The notes: a model not told the origin generated them from the sequence alone. DNA of 64,000 nucleotides from Volucribacter amazonae (GCF_029783845.1 NZ_LWID01000001.1:2522575-2586574), one strand, 5' to 3'; shown: positions 8,367-17,220, counted from the stretch's first letter. Numbers and translations: made by a program.

Positions 8367-9119
8367 ATGCGTATCAAGGGATTATTGAGTTTATTATTAT
8401 TTTTTCCATTATTTGCTTATGCTGAGAATAGCATTGCTATCTCTGAGGTAGTGAATTTAAACCCGCCAACATTAGATTTTTCACCAAAATCTTTGTATTT
8501 ACAAGCCCATATTGTTGTACAGGTTGTTATTTGGTTATTGGTGTTTTGTTCGGTCATCACTTGGGCAATATTATTGCTTAAATCTTATCAGTTTATGGTT
8601 GCTCGTTCTAAAATAAAGCGTGATTTACGCATATTACCTCAGTATAGCCTTTTCTCGGAGATGGAAAAAAAGGGAGATTATAGTTTTATCACTCAACAAT
8701 TTTTGCAGATTGTTTTACAAGAAAAGCAATTATCCTCTCTGCAAGATAAGGATCTGATTGAACGTATTGAATTTCGTTTGGTTCAGCAAAGTAAAATGAT
8801 GCAGCAATATATTCGCTATGGTATTGGTATTCTTGCCTCTATTGGTGCAGTAACTCCCTTTGTCGGTTTATTTGGTACAGTGTGGGGAATTATGAATAGT
8901 TTTATTGGTATCGCTCAAAATCAATCCGCTGATCTTTTTGCTGTTGCCCCCGGTATCGCCGAAGCTTTATTTGCCACTGCATTAGGTCTTGTCGCAGCAA
9001 TTCCTGCGGTGGTTATTTATAACTTTTTTGTGCGTCAAACACAAAACTATGCAGAACAGTTACAACGTGTTACTTCATCTATTTTATTAGCAATACGTCG
9101 TGAGAATGGAATGAAATAA
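8367..9119 (+). CDS. exbB: ExbB-family proton channel of the TonB system
   Basis: 250 residues, starting with a cleavable-looking signal peptide (MRIKGLLSLLLFFPLFAYA), a feature of the longer ExbB variants. It is followed by membrane helices at ~50-72, ~150-172 and ~193-215. The MotA/TolQ/ExbB signature is present in ASIGAVTPFVGLFGTVWG and GIAEALFATALGLVAAIPAV. ExbB and ExbD form the inner-membrane proton channel that energises TonB. RBS AAGGAT lies upstream of the ATG. The gene shares an operon with exbD and tonB, and this dedicated set presumably serves the receptor 3 kb downstream. Confidence 0.93.
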   Translation: MRIKGLLSLLLFFPLFAYAENSIAISEVVNLNPPTLDFSPKSLYLQAHIVVQVVIWLLVFCSVITWAILLLKSYQFMVARSKIKRDLRILPQYSLFSEMEKKGDYSFITQQFLQIVLQEKQLSSLQDKDLIERIEFRLVQQSKMMQQYIRYGIGILASIGAVTPFVGLFGTVWGIMNSFIGIAQNQSADLFAVAPGIAEALFATALGLVAAIPAVVIYNFFVRQTQNYAEQLQRVTSSILLAIRRENGMK

Positions 9120-9143
9120 GTGGGAAATAGCAAGGAATAAGTG

Positions 9144-9566
9144 ATGGCGTTAAAAATACAGAATGATGATCAACAAGAAGAAATGAGTGAAATTAATGTT
9201 ACCCCTTTTATTGACGTTATGTTGGTATTATTGATTATTTTTATGGCGACAATTCCACTTGCTACGGTACATATTCCTCTTGATTTACCTGCAGTAACTA
9301 CTGAATCTACCTCAGATAATAGCCAACCAGTGATTTTAAGTTTGAATGCCCAACATGAACTCTTTATTGGTAATGATTTAATCGCTATGGATAATATTCC
9401 CCAACATATTGAGGAGGTAACCAAAGGGAATAAAGAAACCGTTATTTTCTTTCGTATTGATAAGGAAGTGAAATATGAATTGTTAATGCAACTTATGAAC
9501 AGCCTACGCAAAAATGGTTATTTAAAAATTGGTTTAGTGGGCTTAAATGAAAGTTCGGCGGAGTAA
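9144..9566 (+). CDS. exbD: ExbD-family component of the TonB system
   Basis: 140 residues from ATG 9144 (RBS AAGGA at 9132-9136; a GTG at 9141 is in frame but less well spaced). One membrane helix at ~22-42 includes the protonatable aspartate in INVTPFIDVMLVLLIIFMA, the hallmark of ExbD/TolR. The rest is the periplasmic domain. It works with ExbB and TonB. Confidence 0.93.
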   Translation: MALKIQNDDQQEEMSEINVTPFIDVMLVLLIIFMATIPLATVHIPLDLPAVTTESTSDNSQPVILSLNAQHELFIGNDLIAMDNIPQHIEEVTKGNKETVIFFRIDKEVKYELLMQLMNSLRKNGYLKIGLVGLNESSAE

Positions 9567-9569
9567 TCA

Positions 9570-10424
9570 ATGAATCAACAAGGATTAGGTTGTTCTACGA
9601 ATAATTATAAGCAATGGAGTATAACAATGCTTGTTTCTTTGTTATTGCATTGTCTTGTTATTTATTATTTTATTCGTACGCCATTACAACCTCAATCGCC
9701 TTTGTTAATGTCCGCTGTTATGTTGGAATTTTCCGATCCACCACAATCCATTTCTATTGTGGAACAAGTGCCAATAGGGCCAGTTCAACAAATGGTAAAG
9801 AAAACACAATTACCTGAACACCAAGAAAATCAAGCTCAGCAGGATAATTTGCCTCGTGTAGAAGAATATTCGCCACCAGAGGTTGAACCTGAAATTGTGG
9901 TGAAAAAGCAAGAAAATAAAGAAACCATTGAGAAAGCAAAAACCAATAAAAATGTATCGCATAACAAACAACAATTAATTAAAAAGCAACGAGAAAATAA
10001 AGTAAAACAAGCGGTTATTGATAAAGTGGAATCGCCCCATAGTAATCATTTAACGACTGCCCCAGTAGAGGGAAATAGTCAAAAAATTGCGGCAGAGTTT
10101 ACCAGTAGTAGCAAAGGAAATGCTAAGCAGGTAACTTGGAATGCATTAGTTCGTTCTCATTTAGAGCGTTATTTACGTTATCCCCAACAGGCATTAAATA
10201 AAAAATGGCGAGGGCGGACAATGGTACGTATTACCATTGATCCTAATGGTAAAGTTCTTACGGTATCTTTGCATCAATCCAGTGGTCGTTCTGAATTTGA
10301 TCATGAAGCCATTGCAAATGTAAAAAGAGCCTCGCCTTTGCCTAAACCGCCAGCACATTTAGTTTCAGGGCAAACATTACAGTTTATTGTGCCTATTAAT
10401 TTTGATTACGATAAATATTTTTAG
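9570..10424 (+). CDS. tonB: TonB energy-transducing protein
   Basis: 284 residues beginning 3 bp after exbD. It has an N-terminal membrane anchor (~17-38: SITMLVSLLLHCLVIYYFI), a Pro/Glu/Lys-rich periplasmic spacer (~70-150), and the C-terminal TonB domain (YPQQALNKKWRGRTMVRITI, then SGRSEFDHEAI and PLPKPP). It transmits the proton-motive force to TonB-dependent outer-membrane receptors by pairing with their TonB boxes. It ends the chaN-exbB-exbD-tonB unit; no strong terminator was seen after it. Confidence 0.93.
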   Translation: MNQQGLGCSTNNYKQWSITMLVSLLLHCLVIYYFIRTPLQPQSPLLMSAVMLEFSDPPQSISIVEQVPIGPVQQMVKKTQLPEHQENQAQQDNLPRVEEYSPPEVEPEIVVKKQENKETIEKAKTNKNVSHNKQQLIKKQRENKVKQAVIDKVESPHSNHLTTAPVEGNSQKIAAEFTSSSKGNAKQVTWNALVRSHLERYLRYPQQALNKKWRGRTMVRITIDPNGKVLTVSLHQSSGRSEFDHEAIANVKRASPLPKPPAHLVSGQTLQFIVPINFDYDKYF

Positions 10425-10647
10425 ACAGAATTTAAAAAAATTTGTGGTGTAGTTTCAGGCTAACTGACGGAGTATATAGCACAAAAAGCCCACTATGTAA
10501 TGAAAAGTTGTGATTTATATAGTGATACAAAACTTTATTGCAACATTTATTATTGCTTATCAGAGCAAAGCCGTTTTCGCTAATGTCAGCAAAATAAATT
10601 TGCAATATGTTCTTTTATTATTTGATTTAGTTAATAAGGAAAACGTT

Positions 10648-11887
10648 ATGAATCAAAATATCAAATTATTGACATTAGCCATAATTAGTACAATGGGAAT
10701 TTCTGCTTGTTCTGGTAGTAGCGATAATTCAACGCCCGTATCTGTAGGGGGGGGGGAATGATAGCACTTCTCAAACGGTAAATGCAAGTAGTCAATCTTC
10801 TCAATCCTCTCAATCCGAGTCTACCCCAACAACGGATAGTTCGTCATCAACAACAACGCAATCGTCAACTAGTGCAACAAGTAGCCCGTCAACAACGAAT
10901 ACGGCAACACAAAATTCCTCTAATGTAACAAATCCCACTAGCTCAAGCAGTAATTTACCGAATAATAATCAAACAACGGTAACCGTTGTTTGGAAAGAAT
11001 TAAAAATTGATAAACTTGATAATGACACTCCTACCTATCATGCCTCTAATCCTAGGGTATCAACCGAACAAGCTCAAATAGCAAACTATTTAAATGGAGG
11101 TTTCTATTATGTTGATAGTACAGGTGCTACTCATTCTCTTAGAGATGAAAATTATAATGTTGATTTTTTAAAACAAGCAGCAGTAAATCCAGATAAATTA
11201 CAAACTTATAATATTGAGAAAGGTGGACAGTCTGTAATGAAAGTTGGTTTTGTTAATCAACAAAACGCCAGCTATATGACCTGGAAATCAGAAAAAATAC
11301 CTAGTCCCTATGGTGATCCAGAATATGATTCTAGTACCTCTTATATTGCTAACCTTACGCCAGCCAATAGTGAAATTCTTACTCAAAAAGGACAAGCCAC
11401 TTATAAAGGGCATGTTATCGCTAATTCAAATAGAGCAACCAGTAATTTCCATTTAGCTAATCTTACCTTAAACGCTGATTTTAGCCGTATGAAAATATCT
11501 GGTGTTATTAGCAATCGTAATGATGAACTTTTGTCTAATATGGCTAAATATTCAGAAGGTGCTATGGGTAAAGAATATACCCTTGATCCTGAAGCAGTTG
11601 ACCCAGGTTGGGTTGAGTTAATTACTCAAGAGCAAATGGAGCAACGGATAAATACTTATAGAACATTGCCGATTAATTTAGAAGAAAGCGATATTACGGT
11701 TCATAATAATCGCATTTCCTTTAGTAAGCCTACTGATGGATTAAGTTTTGCCGCACCAGATACCGGAAAAACAGTAACAGTTGGTGGTTATGGTGGAGTA
11801 TTTGCGGGAGATAAAGCTCAAGAAGTGGTTGGTGAAATTAACAGTGGTAGCAACTTTGCTAGCTTTGGTGCAGTGGAGGCGAAGTAA
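10648..11887 (+). CDS. Putative Slam-dependent surface lipoprotein (HpuA/hemophilin-like), frame broken at a G10 tract
   Basis: As read, the frame opened by ATG 10648 (RBS AAGGA) stops at 10759-10761 after 37 residues. Bases 10747-10756 are ten Gs. With nine (or twelve) Gs the frame runs to TAA 11885-11887 and gives ~412 residues. Order: lipoprotein signal with lipobox GISAC (Cys21), a Ser/Thr/Asn-rich linker (~38-115), then a folded part ending in GGYGGVFAGDKAQEVVGEI and FGAVEAK, the last strands typical of small beta-barrels in Slam substrates (TbpB, HpuA, hemophilin). The stop overlaps the next gene's start. The receptor and Slam neighbours support export to the surface. The ligand (heme, hemoglobin or other) is inferred. 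The sequence as given is the OFF state, or a homopolymer error. Confidence 0.8.
10747..10756 (+). repeat. G10 homopolymer, candidate phase-variation tract
   Basis: Ten consecutive Gs lie at codons 34-37 of the lipoprotein gene. One G fewer restores a frame of 376 further codons; with one G more the frame closes after a few codons. Polymerase slippage at such tracts switches hpuA in Neisseria. Confidence 0.8.
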
Positions 11888-14148
11888 TGAGCCGAAAATC
11901 TCTCGTTGCTACCACTGCCATTGCAGGGCTAGTAAGTTCTTACGTATTTGCTGAAGATATTTTAGTGCTTGATGATATTAATATTTCTGGGCAGGTAACC
12001 CATAATAAGGCGGATCAAGTTTTTAGCCAAGCTGGCGGTGTGGTTGTTCGTGAAGCTGATGAACGTATGCAATCTTTAGACAGTGTGGTACGTTCTTTAC
12101 CCGGGGTTTATAGTAATATTGATCCCGCACAGGGAACAGTGAATGTTAATATCCGAGGTATGAGTGGTTTAGGACGTGTTAATACCACGATAGATGGTGT
12201 TCCACAAACCTTTTTTGGTACTTCGGCAAATGGCGATAGACGTTTTCATGATGAAAAAGGAGGGCTAGGTCCGAGTGGTCAATTCGGTGTGATGGTTGAT
12301 CCTAATTTTTTCACTGAAATTCGGGTGGATAAAGGATTTGTTACTGGGGCAAATGCGGTCAACGCCCTTGCTGGTTCCGTTTCTTATAGAACCTTTGAAG
12401 TTGACGATATTGTTTTGCCCGGTAATCAAGTGGGAATACGTTCTCGTTTTGGTTATGGTACTAATAAACTAGGCTATAATGCCATGTTAGCGGTAGGCGG
12501 TAAAACAACTGCCTTTACCGATACAGGTAGCATAGGGGCATTTTTTGCTTATAGCCAACGTGATATTGGGGCAAATTATAAACGTGGTGATGGACGGTAT
12601 GCTACAGAAAACGGCTATGTTAAAAGCATGGATCAAAAACCTAAATCTTGGTTGACTAAATTAGAAATTAAACCTAATCGGCAACATAAAATTTTATTTT
12701 CTGGACGTAGCTATCTTACTAATATTGGTGGACGAGAATTAGATAATAAAAATTATAGTTTAAATTATAATTATCAGCCTGAATCTAATTGGATTGATTT
12801 AGCCTTATTAGCATCTTATACCATGAATAAACAAATTTATAATGCTGATTCAGCAATATTTAAGTTAACCGATGCAAATACAAAAAATAAATCAACTTAT
12901 TTTGATTTAAATAATACCAGCTATATAAATTGGTTTAATTCTGATTTGAGTTGGACAAATGGTATAAGTTATTTTGATAATAAATATAGTCGTCAGGCTG
13001 TAGGAGATGATCAAGATAATTTGGATTATACAGTTTTTTCTCCACCGGGTAAACAGAAAATTTTAAGTGCTTATACTAATTTAAATTGGAAAAAGAGTAT
13101 TTATGAATTAGATTTAGGATTAGTCTATAGTCGATCTAATTTTACGGGCTTTAAACCTGACTGTGGTGTAGAGGGAGGAGATGTGTATTATCTTCCTGTT
13201 CTTTGTATTCCTTTTGGGGCTTATGACGTAGATATTACACATTATTCTGTTGATCCATCAGTAATGTTATCTTTAAATCTAAATGATTGGTTTAGTCCTT
13301 TTATTAGTTATTCTAGGACTACTCGTATGCCAAATATTCAAGAAATCTTCTTTAATAACCAGAGTGGAGGATCGATGAATATTTATTTAAAACCAGAAAT
13401 AGCTAATACTTACCAAGTTGGTTTTAATACCTTTAAGCATAATTGGTTAACGCAACAGGATATTTTGGGAATAAAATTACTTTATTATCGTAGTTATATT
13501 AAAGATTTTATTACTTCAAAATCTTTCTATCTTGATCATTATGGGAATTTGACTAGTGATATTAATTTATTAGGACATATTCCTTATCATGCTCAAATAT
13601 CCTTAAATTCATCTAACAAGCTACGTACTAATGGCATAGAACTAGAATTAAACTATGATATGAAAAGTTTTTTCACAAGATTATCATATAGCTATGAGAA
13701 AACCTCACTGCCATTAAGTGTACAAACTGCGGCAGATAACTTTAGATTTGGTGATATTTATGAGTTACCTAAACATTATGCAACCTTAGATATTGGTACA
13801 AGGTTATTAGATCAAAAATTAGTCATTGGTGGTTTACTAAAATATACAGGTAAAGCTAAACGCCTTTCACCAATGGGAATTAATACAGATCTCGCAAGAT
13901 TAGATGATGCTCAAGATTTACCAAACCAACCGATGATTATGGATTTGTATTTAAATTATCAAATCAATAAGAATTTTATGCTTAAGGTATCAGTGCAAAA
14001 TGTATTTAATTCTCTTTACATTGATCCTCTTAATAGCCAAAATGCAACCCCTTCACAATATGTAGCCAATGGCAATGGAGATGGATACACTTATACTAAT
14101 TACGCTAGAGGACGTAGCTACTTAATTGGTGGTGAAATTCGTTTTTAA
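11887..14148 (+). CDS. TonB-dependent outer-membrane receptor, probably for heme or a heme protein
   Basis: 753 residues, a normal receptor length. It has a signal peptide (~1-22), a TonB box-like DILVLDDI right after cleavage, a plug domain with RSLPGVY and VNIRGMSGLGRVNTTIDG (~65-170), and a long beta-barrel of aromatic-rich strands ending in the terminal phenylalanine (GGEIRF). Two cysteines ~16 residues apart (FKPDCG ... VLCIPFG) probably bridge an outer loop. The start overlaps the stop of the phase-variable lipoprotein (TAATG), so OFF-state termination may reduce its translation. The partner arrangement resembles HpuA-HpuB and the hemophilin cluster. The heme specificity is an inference from neighbours. 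Confidence 0.85.
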   Translation: MSRKSLVATTAIAGLVSSYVFAEDILVLDDINISGQVTHNKADQVFSQAGGVVVREADERMQSLDSVVRSLPGVYSNIDPAQGTVNVNIRGMSGLGRVNTTIDGVPQTFFGTSANGDRRFHDEKGGLGPSGQFGVMVDPNFFTEIRVDKGFVTGANAVNALAGSVSYRTFEVDDIVLPGNQVGIRSRFGYGTNKLGYNAMLAVGGKTTAFTDTGSIGAFFAYSQRDIGANYKRGDGRYATENGYVKSMDQKPKSWLTKLEIKPNRQHKILFSGRSYLTNIGGRELDNKNYSLNYNYQPESNWIDLALLASYTMNKQIYNADSAIFKLTDANTKNKSTYFDLNNTSYINWFNSDLSWTNGISYFDNKYSRQAVGDDQDNLDYTVFSPPGKQKILSAYTNLNWKKSIYELDLGLVYSRSNFTGFKPDCGVEGGDVYYLPVLCIPFGAYDVDITHYSVDPSVMLSLNLNDWFSPFISYSRTTRMPNIQEIFFNNQSGGSMNIYLKPEIANTYQVGFNTFKHNWLTQQDILGIKLLYYRSYIKDFITSKSFYLDHYGNLTSDINLLGHIPYHAQISLNSSNKLRTNGIELELNYDMKSFFTRLSYSYEKTSLPLSVQTAADNFRFGDIYELPKHYATLDIGTRLLDQKLVIGGLLKYTGKAKRLSPMGINTDLARLDDAQDLPNQPMIMDLYLNYQINKNFMLKVSVQNVFNSLYIDPLNSQNATPSQYVANGNGDGYTYTNYARGRSYLIGGEIRF

Positions 14149-14156
14149 CTAAAAAT

Positions 14157-14190
14157 AATGCCCTTATTCTGCTAATAAGGGCATATTTTA
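14157..14190 (+). terminator. Hairpin between receptor and slam genes
   Basis: ATGCCCTTATT ... AATAAGGGCAT, an 11-bp perfect stem with a 5-base loop, followed by ATTTT. It probably reduces read-through into slam rather than separating an independent gene, since only 57 bp separate the two. Confidence 0.65.
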
Positions 14191-14205
14191 ATTAATAAGG
14201 ATATT

Positions 14206-15627
14206 ATGAAATTTCCATTATCTTTTTTATTGCTTGTTAGCATTATTGTTATTTCGGGGCAAGCTCAATCTTTTGAAAATCAGTTAGAACAAGAAATCGC
14301 TGTTGCAATGCCTCAACTTGAGCAACCTGAACCGCCCCAATTACTTTCACAAGAACCACAAAAAACTTATCATATTAATAATCAAGAATTATCTGCTAAT
14401 CCAGCATTAATTGAAATTTTTATTAATCAAGCCATTGATCAGCATAGAGCGGAACTTTTGCCTGAGCTATTAGCCATGTATCAAGTTTATTCTCAAGCAG
14501 ATCCTATTTTAATTCAATATGCTCAAGGTATTTATGCACAATCACAGGGGAATTACCAACAAGCAATCACTAATTATCGCCAGTTATTAGCGGACTATCC
14601 TGATCTAATTAAAGTGCGGTTTAAATTGGCACAATTTTTATTTGAAGATAAACAATTTACTGCGGCTAAAGATCAGTTCCGTAAATTAAATGCCGAATAT
14701 TTACCCAAAGAAATTCATTTTAGAATTGGGCAATATTTACATACCATAGAGAAACAAAATGAACTAAAAATCCGTTTTGGTTTAAGTTATTTAAATGATA
14801 ATAATATTAATAATGCTTCTTCGGTTAAATATATTTATCTTGATCAATATCAATTTGTGAAAGATCCCCGTTACTTGCCACAAAAGGGGCAAGGGGTTTC
14901 TTATAATTTGAATGTAAGTAAATTATTTAACCTTATAGATCATCATTATCTTTATTTAGAAAATCATACTTATGGAAAATATTATTGGAATAATAAAGAT
15001 TATTCGGAAACAGAGAATAGAACTTATCTTGGTTATCAATACCAGAATGCACATTATCGTTTCGCATTATTACCGCTTTATCAAAAACATTGGTATGCAA
15101 ACAAGCAATATAGCCAAGGTTATGGCATTCGGCTAGAAGGGGATAAATGGTTATCAAATCAATGGCAATTAGTTACTGCATTGGAATTAAGTAAAACAAG
15201 TTATAAACGTTCAGAAAGAATAAAATATTCTCAATTATATTCGGGGAGTTTATTGTATATTGCTAATGCGAAACGTTTATTATACGGTGGCGCAGATATA
15301 TTAGTAGAGCGGTCTAATATTAATCTTGAACAGTCTAATAAATATATGTTGAGATTAGGCTGGCAACAGGAATGGAAATATGGGCTTTCCAGCAATTTAC
15401 ATATCCAACTGGGTTTAAGAAAATTTAAAGATAAGGATAATTTAAAACAAATTATTAGACAGGATAAAGAAATGCGCATTAATCTTACTTTATGGAAAAG
15501 AGATTGGCATTGGTTTAATTTTACCCCAAAACTGCAATATCGTTATCAACGAATAAACTCTAATATTCCAGAGTTTTATTCTTATGATAAATCACAATTT
15601 CAATTATTATTGGAAAAAACATTTTAA
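14206..15627 (+). CDS. Slam-type surface lipoprotein assembly modifier (DUF560)
   Basis: 473 residues. There is a signal peptide (~1-22) and a periplasmic TPR-like region (~75-190, e.g. QGNYQQAITNYRQLLADYPD). The C-terminal beta-barrel (~200-473) has alternating aromatic strands and ends in LLLEKTF. Neisserial Slam1 (~488 aa) has the same plan and moves lipoproteins such as TbpB or HpuA across the outer membrane; Slam genes usually lie next to their substrate. Here the substrate should be the lipoprotein two genes upstream. A perfect uptake signal (14612-14620) lies inside the coding sequence. Good RBS (AAGGA) 6 bp before the ATG. Confidence 0.88.
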   Translation: MKFPLSFLLLVSIIVISGQAQSFENQLEQEIAVAMPQLEQPEPPQLLSQEPQKTYHINNQELSANPALIEIFINQAIDQHRAELLPELLAMYQVYSQADPILIQYAQGIYAQSQGNYQQAITNYRQLLADYPDLIKVRFKLAQFLFEDKQFTAAKDQFRKLNAEYLPKEIHFRIGQYLHTIEKQNELKIRFGLSYLNDNNINNASSVKYIYLDQYQFVKDPRYLPQKGQGVSYNLNVSKLFNLIDHHYLYLENHTYGKYYWNNKDYSETENRTYLGYQYQNAHYRFALLPLYQKHWYANKQYSQGYGIRLEGDKWLSNQWQLVTALELSKTSYKRSERIKYSQLYSGSLLYIANAKRLLYGGADILVERSNINLEQSNKYMLRLGWQQEWKYGLSSNLHIQLGLRKFKDKDNLKQIIRQDKEMRINLTLWKRDWHWFNFTPKLQYRYQRINSNIPEFYSYDKSQFQLLLEKTF

Positions 15628-15630
15628 GCA

Positions 15631-15662
15631 TAAAAAAGCCGATCCTATGATCGGCTTTTTAT
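15631..15662. terminator. Bidirectional terminator between slam and the ferritin genes
   Basis: AAAAGCCGATC CTAT GATCGGCTTTTT: an 11-bp stem with A-run and T-run on the two sides. It can end transcription from both converging units. Confidence 0.9.
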
Positions 15663-15681
15663 TCGCACATTATTAGCAAAT

Positions 15682-16179
15682 TTATCTTTTGTTAGAAAGA
15701 TTACCTAAATCTTTATCTACTAAGTATAAACCTTTACCGTCAGTACCTAATAGATTTAATTTATCTAGTACGCTACTAAATAATTTTTCTTCTTCATGTT
15801 GTTCTTCAACATACCATTGTAAGAAATTAAAGGCGGAATAGTCTTTTTCTTCAAAGGTTGTGCCGACTAATTCATTAATTTTTTGCGTAATATATTTTTC
15901 GTGTTCGTAAGTTTTTTCTAACACTTCTTTTAGTGAAGAAAATTCGTGAGGTGGTTCATTAATTGCAGTGATAACCGCCATTGCACCTGTTTCATTTAGA
16001 TATGTGAAAAGTTTACGCATATGTTGCATTTCTTCGGCTGCGTGTTCTGCTAAGAATTTTGCAGTGCCTTCAAAACCATTTTGTTCACACCATGCACTCA
16101 TTTGCAAATATAAGTTTGAAGAATAAAACTCAAGGTTCATTTGTGCGTTTAATAAATCAATAACATTTTTAGATAACAT
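15682..16179 (-). CDS. ftnA2: Ferritin-like iron-storage protein (second of pair)
   Basis: 165 residues, full FtnA length. Ferroxidase-type residues are visible: the first-helix E in LNAQMNLEFYSSNLYLQMSA, EEMQHMRKLF (Glu and His of the iron site), and later helix motifs EHEKYITQKINELV and FLQWYVEEQHEEEKLF. It stores iron as a 24-mer shell in the cytoplasm. The GAGGAGA ribosome site lies in the 13-bp gap after the first ferritin. It pairs with the upstream paralogue as in Haemophilus, where the two can form one heteropolymer. The symbol is by order only. Confidence 0.92.
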   Translation of the reverse strand: MLSKNVIDLLNAQMNLEFYSSNLYLQMSAWCEQNGFEGTAKFLAEHAAEEMQHMRKLFTYLNETGAMAVITAINEPPHEFSSLKEVLEKTYEHEKYITQKINELVGTTFEEKDYSAFNFLQWYVEEQHEEEKLFSSVLDKLNLLGTDGKGLYLVDKDLGNLSNKR

Positions 16180-16192
16180 TTTTATTCTCCTC

Positions 16193-16681
16193 TTATTCTA
16201 AAGTTGCTAAATCACGATCAATGAAATATAAAGAACGACCGTCTTCGCCCATTAAATTAAATTTATCAATAATACTGCTAAATAATTTTTCTTCTTCGTG
16301 TTGTTCAGCCACATACCATTGTAAGAAATTAAAAGTAGAGTAGTCTTTATTTGCCCAAGTTACTTCTACTAATTCATTAATTTTCGCCGTAACGTGTTTT
16401 TCGTGTTCAAGGGTAATTTCAAAAATTTCACGCAAAGATTGGTAATCGCTTTTTGGCGCTTCAATTTTGCCAAGTAATGGCATACCGCTTGTTTCATTCA
16501 CATAAGTAAATAACTTTTGCATATGCTCCATTTCTTCGTCAGCATGGCGTAATAAAAATGCAGCTGCTCCTTCATAGCCATGGTTATAGCACCAAGCACT
16601 CATTTGCAAATAAACATTAGAAGAATAAAATTCCAAATTAATTTGATCGTTTAACTTTTCAGTAATCGCTTTGTTTAACAT
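16193..16681 (-). CDS. ftnA1: Ferritin-like iron-storage protein (first of pair)
   Basis: 162 residues from the ATG at 16681, which follows AAAGGAAAGGAGC; an upstream in-frame ATG at 16720 has no ribosome site and lacks homology. It is strongly similar to its downstream neighbour (LNLEFYSSN-type first helix, DEEMEHMQKLF iron site, FLQWYVAEQHEEEKLF). First gene of the two-ferritin operon, facing away from the Fur-like boxes upstream. It oxidises and stores ferrous iron, which suits the iron-uptake genes nearby. Confidence 0.92.
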   Translation of the reverse strand: MLNKAITEKLNDQINLEFYSSNVYLQMSAWCYNHGYEGAAAFLLRHADEEMEHMQKLFTYVNETSGMPLLGKIEAPKSDYQSLREIFEITLEHEKHVTAKINELVEVTWANKDYSTFNFLQWYVAEQHEEEKLFSSIIDKFNLMGEDGRSLYFIDRDLATLE

Positions 16682-16772
16682 AGTTTGCTCCTTTCCTTTT
16701 TTATGATTTGTTATAGGCAATTAGGGATAAATTGATCGCTATAACAAACAACGGCGGCTATTGTAGCCTAAA

Positions 16773-16860
16773 GTTAATGAGAATGAAATAGGTAAATATA
16801 AAAAAATTTCACATAAGTTATTAATTTTTAAGGGGATTTTAATATTAATCATTCTCATTT
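16773..16860 (-). promoter_or_regulatory. Two Fur-like boxes in opposite orientation upstream of the ferritins
   Basis: TTAATGAGAATGA at 16774-16786 and TAATCATTCTCATT at 16846-16859 both resemble Fur half-site arrays and are near-inverted copies of each other. They flank the likely ferritin promoter region. Whether iron induces or represses here cannot be told from sequence. Confidence 0.45.
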
Positions 16861-16940
16861 AGTAGAAAGAATAAATTATCAATTTTATTTTATTGTTATG
16901 ATTATGTAATAATGAGTGCGGTCAGTTTTAACAAATTATT

Positions 16941-16979
16941 TATAGTCGTCCCACTTTAAAATAATACAGTAAGGTGTGC
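16941..16979 (+). repeat. Partial TATAGTCG-type palindromic repeat
   Basis: Starts TATAGTCGTCCCACTTTAAA and continues with ATAATACAGT, matching the first ~33 bases of the complete 106-bp copy at 17221. The similarity then fades. Confidence 0.6.
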
Positions 16980-17040
16980 TTTATGAAATGACGATAAAAT
17001 AGGATTTGTTAAGAAAGAAAGGGAAGAATGTTGTTTAAAA

Positions 17041-17207
17041 CTTTGCACTAGATCACAAATTTAAAAATTAGTCTTACATTTTGCAAGGTTTTATTTGCAC
17101 ATTTTCACAGGATAAACTATGCTTTCAACCATAAAGAATAAGTGCTATCGTAAGTAGCCAACATATTTTGCTTTCCGAGTAGTGCCTCAAATAGAGGCAC
17201 TTTTTTT
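17041..17207 (+). ncRNA. Candidate small RNA with its own promoter and terminator
   Basis: No plausible ORF lies here. A half-conserved CRP-type site (TTTGCACTAGATCACA at 17042-17057) is followed by a possible promoter (TTGCAC at 17095, 17-bp spacer, TATGCT at 17118). About 80 bases later comes an excellent rho-independent terminator, GTGCCTC AAATA GAGGCAC plus seven Ts (17182-17207). No + strand gene lies upstream for it to serve. The likely transcript is ~17129-17207. Iron-responsive sRNAs exist in Haemophilus, but no identity is claimed. The rest of the 650-bp gap between the ferritins and ttcA holds only the Fur-like boxes and repeats listed separately. Confidence 0.45.
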
Positions 17208-17220
17208 ATGTATGTATTTT

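Noticed and set aside
10510..10647. Earlier in-frame start for the phase-variable lipoprotein
   Set aside because: It would place ~46 extra residues before a clear lipoprotein signal peptide; ATG 10648 has a good AAGGA site.
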